Of a DNA stretch of 64,000 nt, positions 36,483-44,723 are shown piece after piece. This stretch comes from Sorangium cellulosum (GTDB lineage Bacteria; Myxococcota_A; Polyangia; Polyangiales; Polyangiaceae), in NCBI RefSeq assembly GCF_004135735.1, contig NZ_CP012670.1, forward strand, positions 8,076,501-8,140,500, in the 5' to 3' direction. The translations under genes were made by a program, and so were the position numbers. Under the pieces are notes generated by a model. It did no database searches, was not told the origin of the DNA, and worked only from the letters and a program-made list of their open reading frames with translations. Every line of letters starts with the position of its first letter. Positions within the stretch are counted from its first letter, which is position 1.

Positions 36483-36559
36483 CGCCGGCTCCGGGCCTGT
36501 ATGTCGGGGGAGATGACGCCTCCTGAGGCCGGACTGCCAGGTTGAGGAGCCGACTGCTT

Positions 36560-36627
36560 CCTGATGTAGCGGCGGCCTCGTTCAGCTCGCACTCGGCCGA
36601 CTCATGAAAGATGACCGGAAGCGTCAC
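36560..36627 (-). pseudogene. truncated RelE/ParE-type toxin
   Basis: GTG 36627 overlaps the end of the antitoxin gene (36624) in the usual way, and the product begins TLPVIFHESAECELNEAA, matching the first ~20 residues of ParE/RelE toxins (often LPV.FHPEAE.ELNEAA). After that the frame runs on into unrelated sequence, and the strands carrying the toxin active site are missing. The toxin has been cut off after its first helix. Confidence 0.65.
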
Positions 36628-36848
36628 CGGAGGCGCGCGCGGGCGTCACGAAAGACGTCCTCGGCCGGTCGCCCTCGGGATGGATCGGCGCCGAGATCCG
36701 CGTCCCGCCTCGTGGCTTCCTCGGTCCAGAGGCGCCTGTGCTCCTCCTCGGAGAGCTCATCCAAGCCTTCCAGAAGCGCCTCCGCGAGATGTGCGCGCTC
36801 CGCGGCGGGCAGCTTCAGGGGTTCGGCTTCCAGCTCGGGGAGGTTCAC
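36624..36848 (-). CDS. addiction-module antitoxin (TIGR02574-like)
   Basis: A 74-residue protein from GTG 36848: NLPELEAEPLKLPAAERAHL, AEALLEGLDELSEEEHRRLW, then RDADLGADPSRGRPAEDVFRD. This is the standard form of the 'putative addiction module component' antitoxins that bind ParE/RelE toxins through the C-terminal PAEDVF segment. The toxin downstream is truncated, so the antitoxin is an orphan. It could still neutralise related toxins in trans. Confidence 0.7.
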   Translation of the reverse strand: MNLPELEAEPLKLPAAERAHLAEALLEGLDELSEEEHRRLWTEEATRRDADLGADPSRGRPAEDVFRDARARLR

Positions 36849-36924
36849 GAAGGCATTGTACTGCGTGGCTCGGAGGCTGCCCAGCAGCTCTTTTCCACGG
36901 GTGATGAGATGCTCGTGGCGGCGG

Positions 36925-37290
36925 TGGGACGTCGAGCGCCGCCATCCACGCCAACCAGAGCTCCTCGTGCACGAGCTGAGCGAACCTCGGTTCGAAGAAG
37001 CGGGCGATGTCACGCGACGAGCGCAGGCGACTCGGACGGCGCGCGCGATGCGTACACGCGGCCGCCAAACTCGCAGGGGGCGAGCGGCCACTGCGCGTCC
37101 TCGGGAGCGAGCTCGGTCGGCTACGTCCAGCTACGTCAGGGCATACGGCGAAGGCGCCCGAGCTCCAGCAGGCCGCGCATGCCGAGCAGGCGCGAGGCCG
37201 CACCAGGCTGGCCAAGCACACCAAGTCGACCCACGTGGCCTCCGGGGCAGGCAGTACGTCGACGAGCGGGGGCCGCGACGGTTCTCGGCC
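36925..37290 (-). pseudogene. degraded radC-like gene
   Basis: Pieces of a RadC/JAB-domain protein appear in different minus-strand frames in the right order: ASRLLGMRGLLELGRLRRMP, then EFGGRVYASRAPSESPALVA, then SRDIARFFEPRFAQLVHEEL with WLAWM. Intact RadC has a helix-hairpin-helix part, then ELGRR, then DV...L...L..EE.W. Frameshifts and stops separate the pieces, and the metal-binding HNHPSG part is missing. The identification is by pattern memory. Confidence 0.4.
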
Positions 37291-37433
37291 GCGTCGCACA
37301 TGGCGCCCGCTTGGCTGGGGCGAGCCACGGAGGATCGCTGCAAGGCGGCTTCCTCGGCTCGTAGGGATATGCATCAAGAGGCTCTTCGCGGCGTCATCCG
37401 ATGTGGAGCCTGCATGCTGTTGCTTTGGTCTTC

Positions 37434-37464
37434 TTGACAAAGCGGGGCAGCCGTCGGTTACACT
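37434..37464 (+). promoter_or_regulatory. sigma-70-type promoter before the cassette gene
   Basis: A perfect -35 hexamer TTGACA (37434-37439), then TACACT (37459-37464) as -10 with a somewhat long 19-base spacer; CTATAT follows directly. It lies about 60 bases before the ATG at 37525. Such consensus elements are rare elsewhere in this GC-rich window. Confidence 0.4.
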
Positions 37465-37524
37465 ATATGGATAACGCCGAGAGGCGCTCGGTCAAGCGCG
37501 AAGCTTCGACACAGCAGGAGCACA

Positions 37525-38490
37525 ATGACACGACTTGTTCAATTGATGCATCCGGGCGGAGAACACCGGATTCCCGCATCTGGGCGGAAGCCCTGGAATC
37601 GAGACAAACACGCGCGCTGCTTCCTGAAGAGCCGGGGCAGCTTCTCACGCGACAACGCGGGTCGGGACCGCGGAGTAGGAGACTTGGTGTTCTGGGGCGA
37701 GTGGGAAGCCCCAGCGCACGCGCAACGGCTCGGGTGCGGAGGTGACGGCCTGCCAACCTGGATCTGTGTTCCAAAGGTGTGCTCTTGCGCGGCGGTGCAG
37801 CAGCCGCAGAACACCGATCCGTTCGTCTTCGGCGACACATTTCTGTACTCGTGCTGCAAACAGGTTCGGCGCAATGGCTCCGCGACCCTCTTGCGAAAAC
37901 TTCAACGTGGAGATGTCATACTTTTCGGCTCTCGTCTCGATGGGCGGTTTGTTCTGGACACGGTGTTTGTGGTCGCTCGAAGCGAAATATTCGAAACCAA
38001 CCGTGGAGTGGAGTTGTTGACCGGTCGCGTTCCAGCGGAGTTCGTTGAGACCGTTCTCCGCCCCCTCGCGCGCGCCTCGCGACTGGAGCCGCGAGGCGCA
38101 GAAGCCGACCTGCGCGGTTGTGGCCCTGAGGAGTGGGCTCCCGAGGACGAGGAGTACGCGGCTTGCGCCGCTGCCTGCGCGCCCGTCGGCACACAGTACC
38201 GGCTCTACTGGGGAGCTACTCCGGACGATCCCGTGGATGGAATGTTCAGCTTCGCTCCTGCACAGCTCGCCGAGCACGCGCCTGCCGGCTTTCGCCGCCC
38301 GGCGATCGATGCCCACTTTATCAATGCCAATCTTCGTGGGTTCAAGACGTGTCTTGAAGATGAAGATGAAAACAGCTCGCACCAGATCGTGAAGGCAGCG
38401 TGGGAGAAGGTCGTCAGCCAGGTGATCCAGCAGAACCATCTGCTTGGGTTCCAATTCGCCCTACCGGAATGGGAACGCGATCACGCCTAA
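37525..38490 (+). CDS. conserved hypothetical protein in an integron-like cassette
   Basis: A 321-residue protein of no known function. Notable parts are LVFWGEWEAPAHAQRL near residue 54, NTDPFVFGDTFLYSCCKQVR near 96, LRKLQRGDVILFGSRLDGRF near 123 with VLDTVFVV, and a Cys-rich middle (CAAACAP). I recall other bacterial hypothetical proteins with the same WGEWE and DP.VFGD.F.YS.CKQ motifs, without a described role. GC content is lower than in the flanking genes. Its stop TAA lies inside an attC-like site, as is usual for integron cassettes, and a consensus promoter precedes it. Transfer as a cassette is likely. Confidence 0.8.
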   Translation: MTRLVQLMHPGGEHRIPASGRKPWNRDKHARCFLKSRGSFSRDNAGRDRGVGDLVFWGEWEAPAHAQRLGCGGDGLPTWICVPKVCSCAAVQQPQNTDPFVFGDTFLYSCCKQVRRNGSATLLRKLQRGDVILFGSRLDGRFVLDTVFVVARSEIFETNRGVELLTGRVPAEFVETVLRPLARASRLEPRGAEADLRGCGPEEWAPEDEEYAACAAACAPVGTQYRLYWGATPDDPVDGMFSFAPAQLAEHAPAGFRRPAIDAHFINANLRGFKTCLEDEDENSSHQIVKAAWEKVVSQVIQQNHLLGFQFALPEWERDHA

Positions 38491-38548
38491 CGAGCCGCTG
38501 CTGCCGATGGGCGCTGCGCGCCCGCAGTAGACCGGTCAGACGTTGGGC
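38485..38548 (+). other. attC-like integron recombination site
   Basis: A 64-base imperfect palindrome that begins GCCTAAC (R'' core) and ends GTTGGGC (R' core), matching RYYYAAC...GTTRRRY. Inside, GGGCGC-TGC-GCGCCC forms a perfect stem, extended by CTGCTGC/GCAGTAG with one G-T pair and a 4-base bulge on one side. Bulged bases of this kind fix the strand used by integron integrases. The stop codon of the preceding gene overlaps the R'' core. No integrase gene is in the window, and I find no second clear attC. Confidence 0.65.
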
Positions 38549-38960
38549 GGAAGATTGAGCGACCACCTTCGCGTGCGGCTGTCCGTGTACGCCGACGAAG
38601 GGTGTCTTCCTAATCTTGAGCTCCTGACCGCAGTCGCATAGCGATCCGCGAGCCGGCGTGGCGTAGCAGAGCGATTGTCCTCCGCGCTGAGGTCGGGCAG
38701 AGGACACCATAGCGATTTCTCGATCAGCGTGAGGCGACGCTCGATGCCGTCATAAGGAGCTGGCCTCATGCGTCGGGGAGCTCGCGCAGAAGAGGACCGA
38801 AGGCGTGCTCACTCCGGAAGAGCAGTAGGGAGTAGGCGGAGATAGACCGCTCGAACGGCAGGCTCAACCTACTCAAGATCGAGGCCGAGGCTCTCTGGAC
38901 GAGGCGTGCAACGTCGTGCAGCACGTGAAGCCGGACGTCGACCTGCGTTTCGCTCCCCCC
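38549..38960. other. gene-free stretch after the attC-like site
   Basis: About 410 bases of lower-GC sequence. Short minus-strand frames (for example around CDCGQELKIRKTPFVGVHGQ and IEKSLWCPLPDLSAED) read like protein pieces but have no ribosome site and no family I recognise. They may be remains of another cassette. Confidence 0.35.
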
Positions 38961-39635
38961 TCACCGCGCCACCCGCCCCTCCGCCACCTCGAGCGCGCCC
39001 CTCCGCCCCGCCCGGTACGTCCTCACCGGCTCCCCCCGGACGAGCCGGTCGTGCTCGCGCCAGCGCGCGACCTCCCCTTCTGCCGCACGCCGGGCGGCGC
39101 GCGCGGCGAGCCGCTCGGCGATACGCTCCACACCGCGGCGGACGTTCGCGTGCTGCGAGCGCTCGTCGGCGACGCGCACCGTGATCCCGCTCGGCCGGTG
39201 GTGGATCCGGACCGCCGACAGGGTCTTGTTCACGTGCTGCCCTCCCGGCCCGCTCGCCCGGCACGCGGAGATCTCGAGCTCGCGAGGATCGATGTCGGCG
39301 CCGGCGCACGCCGTCACGCCGGAGTCCGCCCCGGCCCCGGCCGGGTGGACCGCCACCCCCGCGAACCACCGCTTGCGCGCCGCCCGCCCCCGCTCCGGGC
39401 TCCGCTCCACCAGCGCGTGCGTCCCGATCTCGCCCGCGAGGCACCGCAGCGCGTCCCCCTCCACCAGGATCTCGACCGACCCCGGCGCGTCCTCGTCGCC
39501 GTGCACCGTGACGTCGACCACCACGAGCCCGCGCTCCTCGCACAGCGCCTCCATCCGCTCCGCCAGCCGCGCCACGAACCGCCGCACCTCGACCGGGCCC
39601 CGCCCCGCGCTGATCTGCACCCACGACCGGCTCAC
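38961..39635 (-). CDS. prfH: peptide chain release factor homologue PrfH
   Basis: A 224-residue release-factor-like protein with the peptidyl-tRNA hydrolysis loop SGPGGQHVNKT near residue 131 and a basic C-terminal helix, but no stop-codon-reading domain of full RF1/RF2. PrfH is known to release nascent chains from ribosomes whose 16S decoding centre has been cut, so that RtcB can reseal the RNA. GTG 39635 overlaps the rtcB stop by 4 bases (GTGA), so the two are co-translated. The longer open frame upstream is a shadow of rtcB. Confidence 0.92.
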   Translation of the reverse strand: MSRSWVQISAGRGPVEVRRFVARLAERMEALCEERGLVVVDVTVHGDEDAPGSVEILVEGDALRCLAGEIGTHALVERSPERGRAARKRWFAGVAVHPAGAGADSGVTACAGADIDPRELEISACRASGPGGQHVNKTLSAVRIHHRPSGITVRVADERSQHANVRRGVERIAERLAARAARRAAEGEVARWREHDRLVRGEPVRTYRAGRRGALEVAEGRVAR

Positions 39636-40867
39636 CGCTTCACCGTGACCACCGGCACGAGCGGCGCGACCGCCGTCGCCAGCCCGGCCTCGACCAGGCT
39701 CTCGACCACCGGCTCGATCGGCTTGTACGCGTCCGGGTGCTCCTCGAGCAGCAGCGCCGGGTCGTCGCACACCACCCGGCCGCCGAGCGCCGTGCGCGCG
39801 AGCTCGCGCCGCCGGTACCGGGCCGCGATCTTCTCGCGCGCCTCGCCCCGCCCCATCTTGCGCCCCGCGCCGTGCGCGACCGACCGGAGCCCCGCCTCCG
39901 CGTCGGCCGCGCGCATCACCCACGACGGCGCCCCGCGCGACCCGAGCACGATCGTGCCGTCGTCGCCCCGGGCCGGCGCCGCCCCCTTCCGGTGCACCCA
40001 CGCGGGCTCGCCGCCCACGGCCTCGCGCGCGACGTCGTTGTGGATGAGATCGAGCCCGCCCGCGATCTTCGACGGCCGCGCGGCCCCGAGCGCGCGCAGC
40101 ATCCGGTAGGCGAGCAGGAACCGGTTCGCCTGCGCGAAGCGGCACGCGCCCGCCAGCTCGCCCAGGTACGGCAGCGCCGCGTCCCCCTCGAGCACCGCGT
40201 CGCCCCAGCGCTGCCCGAGCGCGCCGCCGAGCCCGCGCGAGCCGGAGTGCGCCAGCACCACGAGCGCGCCCTGGGCGAGGCCGAGCGCCGCCGCTGCGCC
40301 AGGGTCCCGGACCGCGCCGACGCGGGCGATCTCGACGAAGTGATTCCCCCCGCCGACCGAGCCGAGCGCGCGCTCGAACCCGGCCCGGTACGGCGCCGGG
40401 TCGCCGCTCGGGCGCAGGCCGTCCTCCGGCTCCGCCGCGGCGAGCTGCGCCAGCGCCTCGGGCACGCCCTCGACCTCGGCGAGGCCGCGCACGCCGCGCC
40501 GGAAGACCCGCTCGAACACCTCGCCCGGATCGCACTCGGCGAGCGGGTCGTCGTCCATCGCCTGCCGGGCGCGCCGCTCGAGCACGTCCGGCGCCATGCG
40601 GCCGACGCCGGTCGCGACGAGCCGCACGCCGCAGCCAGCGTCGCCGCCGATGAGCTGCGGGATCACGCGATCGGCGAACGCGAAGGCCGCCCCGACCGGG
40701 ATGCCCCGCCCCGCGTGCAGATCGGGCATCGCCACGGCGCGCACGCAGCCGGGCAGCGCGGCGACGCGCGCGAACTGCTGCACGGCGTTGCCCTCGAGCC
40801 AGACGTCGTCACGGGCGACCAGGCGGGCATGGGCCGGAAGAACGAGGCTGTCGGCGGGGGCTTTCAT
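39632..40867 (-). CDS. rtcB: RNA ligase RtcB (PrfH-linked type)
   Basis: A 411-residue RNA ligase joining 2',3'-cyclic-phosphate or 3'-phosphate ends to 5'-OH ends with GTP and Mn2+. The metal and guanylylation residues are visible: GGDAGCGVRL (Asp and Cys), VGGGNHFVEI (His), LAHSGSRGLG (His) and VAHGAGRKMG with the His that takes GMP. It is shorter than the ~480 residues of standard RtcB, as usual for PrfH-linked RtcB2. ATG 40867 follows GGAGACCCC. The reading frame stays open upstream through a 7-residue repeat, but no good start lies there. Transcription is probably from the sigma-54 promoter at 41041-41056. Confidence 0.92.
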   Translation of the reverse strand: MKAPADSLVLPAHARLVARDDVWLEGNAVQQFARVAALPGCVRAVAMPDLHAGRGIPVGAAFAFADRVIPQLIGGDAGCGVRLVATGVGRMAPDVLERRARQAMDDDPLAECDPGEVFERVFRRGVRGLAEVEGVPEALAQLAAAEPEDGLRPSGDPAPYRAGFERALGSVGGGNHFVEIARVGAVRDPGAAAALGLAQGALVVLAHSGSRGLGGALGQRWGDAVLEGDAALPYLGELAGACRFAQANRFLLAYRMLRALGAARPSKIAGGLDLIHNDVAREAVGGEPAWVHRKGAAPARGDDGTIVLGSRGAPSWVMRAADAEAGLRSVAHGAGRKMGRGEAREKIAARYRRRELARTALGGRVVCDDPALLLEEHPDAYKPIEPVVESLVEAGLATAVAPLVPVVTVKR

Positions 40868-40879
40868 GGGGTCTCCAGG

Positions 40880-41003
40880 GCGCTCGTGGGATCGAATGGG
40901 CCAGTCGTGGTGCCGCACAGGCCGCTCATGGGGTCGAAGGGGTCGTTCATGAGATCGTGTGGGCCGGTCATGAGGTCGCGTAAGCCGGTCATGAGACCGC
41001 GTG
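40880..41003 (-). repeat. 21-bp tandem repeats in the rtcB leader
   Basis: About six degenerate units, each near GGTCATGAGGTCGCGTAAGCC on the plus strand. On the minus strand in the rtcB frame they encode heptapeptides (RSHDRLT, RPHDRPT, RSHERPL, RPHERPV, RHHDWPI, RSHERPG) with no stop codon. They lie between the predicted transcription start and the rtcB ATG, so they would be in the mRNA leader, or in an extended N-terminus if a GTG within them is used. Confidence 0.75.
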
Positions 41004-41040
41004 GCGCTCCAGAGCGACCGGCGGGACGCAGACTCGCCTT

Positions 41041-41056
41041 GCGGCTGCCGTGCCAG
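41041..41056 (-). promoter_or_regulatory. sigma-54 promoter for rtcB-prfH
   Basis: On the minus strand, CTGGCACGGCAGCCGC fits the -24/-12 consensus TGGCACG-N4-TTGC: the -24 half is perfect, and the -12 half is CCGC with the key GC kept at the right spacing. Transcription would start near 41029, giving a leader of about 160 bases. The adjacent gene for a sigma-54 activator supports it. Confidence 0.75.
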
Positions 41057-41095
41057 CGCGCGAAACGGCGCCCGCACCGCGGAAACGCCCCGGTC

Positions 41096-41157
41096 TGGTG
41101 CACGGCGCCCCATTCCAGGTGGTGCACGGCGCATCACCCCTGGTGTACGGTGCACCA
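41096..41157. promoter_or_regulatory. triple activator-binding site between rtcB and its regulator
   Basis: Three copies of TGGTGCACGGCGC or a close variant: 41096-41108, 41120-41132 and 41141-41157, where the last reads TGGTGTACGGTGCACCA and is itself partly palindromic. Spacing is 24 and 21 bases, about two helical turns. They lie 40-115 bases upstream of the sigma-54 promoter, the usual place for an enhancer, and abut the regulator gene's start, so self-regulation is likely. Confidence 0.7.
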
Positions 41158-42777
<1,620 letters not shown>

Positions 42778-42887
42778 GCGCGCCCGCGTGTGCCCGTGGA
42801 CACTGAACCGATTAAGTGGTCTCCTCGCGCGGCCGCGCGACGGGACGCGCGAGGGATCGCGAACCCGCGATCGGAGAAGGAGCCACC

Positions 42888-43490
42888 GTGACGTCACGCA
42901 CGCTAGAGGCCGTCGCCGCATTTGCCCTGCTCGCCGTCGGGGCCGCCGCATGTAGCAAGCGCGGGGACGACAAGGCGTCCTCGTCGCCCTCGCCGTCCGC
43001 CTCGCCCGCGTCCGCTCCGGCGACCCTGACGTACTGGGCGAGCAACCAGGCGCCCAGCATCGAGGACGACAAGAAGATCCTGCAACCCGAGCTCGACAAG
43101 TTCGAGAAGCAGACCGGGATCAAGGTCAAGCTCGAGGTCATCCCCTGGTCGGACCTGCTCAACCGGATCCTCGGCGCCACCACGAGCGGCGCCGGGCCGC
43201 TCACCGCGCTCTTCCGCGTCGTGCTGCCCGCGGCCAGGCCCGGCGTGGTCGCGGTCGCGATCTATGCGTTCATGACCGCGTGGGGAGAGGTCCTGTTCGC
43301 CTCCGTGCTCACCAGCGAGGACGGGCGGACCCTCGCCGTGGGGCTGCAAGGGTACGCGACCCAGTCGAACATCTACTGGAACCAGGTGATGGCGGCGTCG
43401 GTCGTCGTGAGCGTGCCTGTCGTCACCGGGTTTCTGCTCCTGCAGCGCTACCTCGTCCAGGGGCTCACCGCGGGCGCGGTCAAGTCCTGA
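42888..43490 (+). CDS. chimera of sugar-binding protein and MalG-type permease
   Basis: A 200-residue hybrid. Residues 1 to ~105 are the start of an ABC sugar-binding lipoprotein: signal LEAVAAFALLAVGAAACSKR with lipobox, TLTYWASNQAPSIEDDKKIL, EKQTGIKVKLEVIPWSDLLN, RILGATTSG. From GPLTALFRVVLPAARPG on, it is the last ~90 residues of a MalG-family permease, with AWGEVLFASVLTSEDGRTLA and a final membrane helix. The junction is in frame at a shared G.GP motif. It looks like a deletion of the rest of the binding protein, a first permease and most of a second. It cannot transport; whether it is made is unknown. GTG 42888 follows GAAGGAG. Confidence 0.85.
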   Translation: MTSRTLEAVAAFALLAVGAAACSKRGDDKASSSPSPSASPASAPATLTYWASNQAPSIEDDKKILQPELDKFEKQTGIKVKLEVIPWSDLLNRILGATTSGAGPLTALFRVVLPAARPGVVAVAIYAFMTAWGEVLFASVLTSEDGRTLAVGLQGYATQSNIYWNQVMAASVVVSVPVVTGFLLLQRYLVQGLTAGAVKS

Positions 43491-43620
43491 CGCTCGCGGG
43501 TGGTGGCCTCGATGGGGGGGCTCACCTCCGGGGCTTGCGTTCCGGCGGGCCCGTTTTGTGGCCCGCCTACACGCCAGCCCCTCCGGTGAGCCCCCCCATC
43601 GAGGCCACCACCCGCGAGCG
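43491..43620. repeat. 130-base palindrome between convergent genes
   Basis: Two perfect 36-bp arms (43491-43526 and 43585-43620), then a 3-bp mismatch and a further 6 paired bases, enclose a 40-base centre that has its own 8-bp stem GGCGGGCC/GGCCCGCC with a U-rich loop. It begins directly after the stop codon of the chimeric gene and faces the end of the thermonuclease gene, so it probably stops transcription from both sides. Its length is far beyond a normal terminator. Confidence 0.9.
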
Positions 43621-43636
43621 GCGTCGGCGATGGGGA

Positions 43637-44344
43637 TCAGCCGCCTGGCGCGTGGGACTCCGCCGGGACGCGGACGAAGGGGGGGCGGATGTCCCGAACG
43701 TCGAAGAAGAACACCCGATCCCAGAACGGCACCTGCTCCCGCTCCGAGAGGTCGAACACCTCGCCGCGGGACAGGCTGCCGACGGCCCTGGCGTGGGCGC
43801 CGCCCCGGATGCTCCACCGGAACTCGTACGGGAGGAGGACGCTGGGATCGCTGAACATCCCGCGCCGCTCGGTGGAGCTCCGCCGCGCGGCCTCGGAGAA
43901 ATCCCGCGCGTGACGCAGGTTCGGGGCCACGATGTAGGGCGCCGCCAGGCCCTCCTCGATCATCTGCAGGTTGATGAGCTGGCCTCCCGCGTGCACGTGG
44001 CCGAGCACGCGCCCGTAGGAGTCGAATCGCTGCTCGTCCACCTGGATCTCGACCTCGCAGCCGACAGGGAGCAGCTCGCGCAGCCGCGCAGCGGCCACCT
44101 CGGCCCAGCGTCCCTGGGACCTGCCGAAGAAGTGCGTCTCCGGCGTATCGATCGAGAGCAGGCGCACGTGGCGGCGCACGCCCCCCTCGTCGTGGAGCTG
44201 GAGCGTGTCTCCGTCCACCACCCTCGTGATCTGCCCGCGAAAGCGGTCGCCCGGGAGATCCGGCGCGCGGCGGAGCCGCCGCCTCTGGGCAACCTCGGAC
44301 AGGTAACCGATCAACCTCCGGAAGCCCGGAAGCAGTCCTTTCAT
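43637..44344 (-). CDS. thermonuclease (staphylococcal nuclease) family protein
   Basis: A 235-residue protein with the SNase domain: ITRVVDGDTLQLHDEGG near residue 40, RHVRLLSIDTPETHFFG near 57, which holds the catalytic Arg and Glu, and FDSYGRVLGHVHAGG near 106 with the second Arg, then LINLQMIEEGLAAPY. No classical signal peptide is evident; the N-terminus is basic. It would cut DNA and RNA with Ca2+. A ~70-residue C-terminal extension after the nuclease has no known motif. Confidence 0.88.
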   Translation of the reverse strand: MKGLLPGFRRLIGYLSEVAQRRRLRRAPDLPGDRFRGQITRVVDGDTLQLHDEGGVRRHVRLLSIDTPETHFFGRSQGRWAEVAAARLRELLPVGCEVEIQVDEQRFDSYGRVLGHVHAGGQLINLQMIEEGLAAPYIVAPNLRHARDFSEAARRSSTERRGMFSDPSVLLPYEFRWSIRGGAHARAVGSLSRGEVFDLSEREQVPFWDRVFFFDVRDIRPPFVRVPAESHAPGG

Positions 44345-44723
44345 CGTCCCCCCCTCCTTCGATGGATAGAACTCCAGGAAGCCGCCGTTCGTCGGCGCGC
44401 TGGACGTTCATCCCGCCCAGACGGCGTGCTCCATGACGATATGGAGCGCGCCCTCGGCTCGTGAAAGCGAGCGCGCCCTGATAGACGGCACAGCGTGGAC
44501 CGGAGATCGGATCGAGAGAGACCGCCAGGATCGTTGGGCGGGAGAGTCTCGGCTTTCCCGGCGGCGCGATCGGCGGATCACCGCGGAGACCCGGAGCACG
44601 GCGGGAGAGGCATGCGGGACACAGCGCCTCGTGCCGTCCTCGCGGCCCGCTGGAGCTCGACCCTCCGTCCAGCGCAGGAGAACGGCTCGGGCGCCGGGGA
44701 GGGCGCCCGAGGCAGGGCGGCCT
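44345..44723. other. intergenic region with a degenerate repeat
   Basis: 379 bases, no gene recognised. It holds GATCACCGCGGAGACCCGGA (about 44575), nearly the same as GATCACCGCGGAGACACGGA at about 46055, in the same orientation on the other side of the VWA gene. The motif may be an interspersed repeat of this genome. Confidence 0.45.

Noticed and set aside
40880..41003. Possible CRISPR-like repeats before rtcB
   Set aside because: The 21-bp units are degenerate and contiguous without spacers, and keep a coding periodicity.
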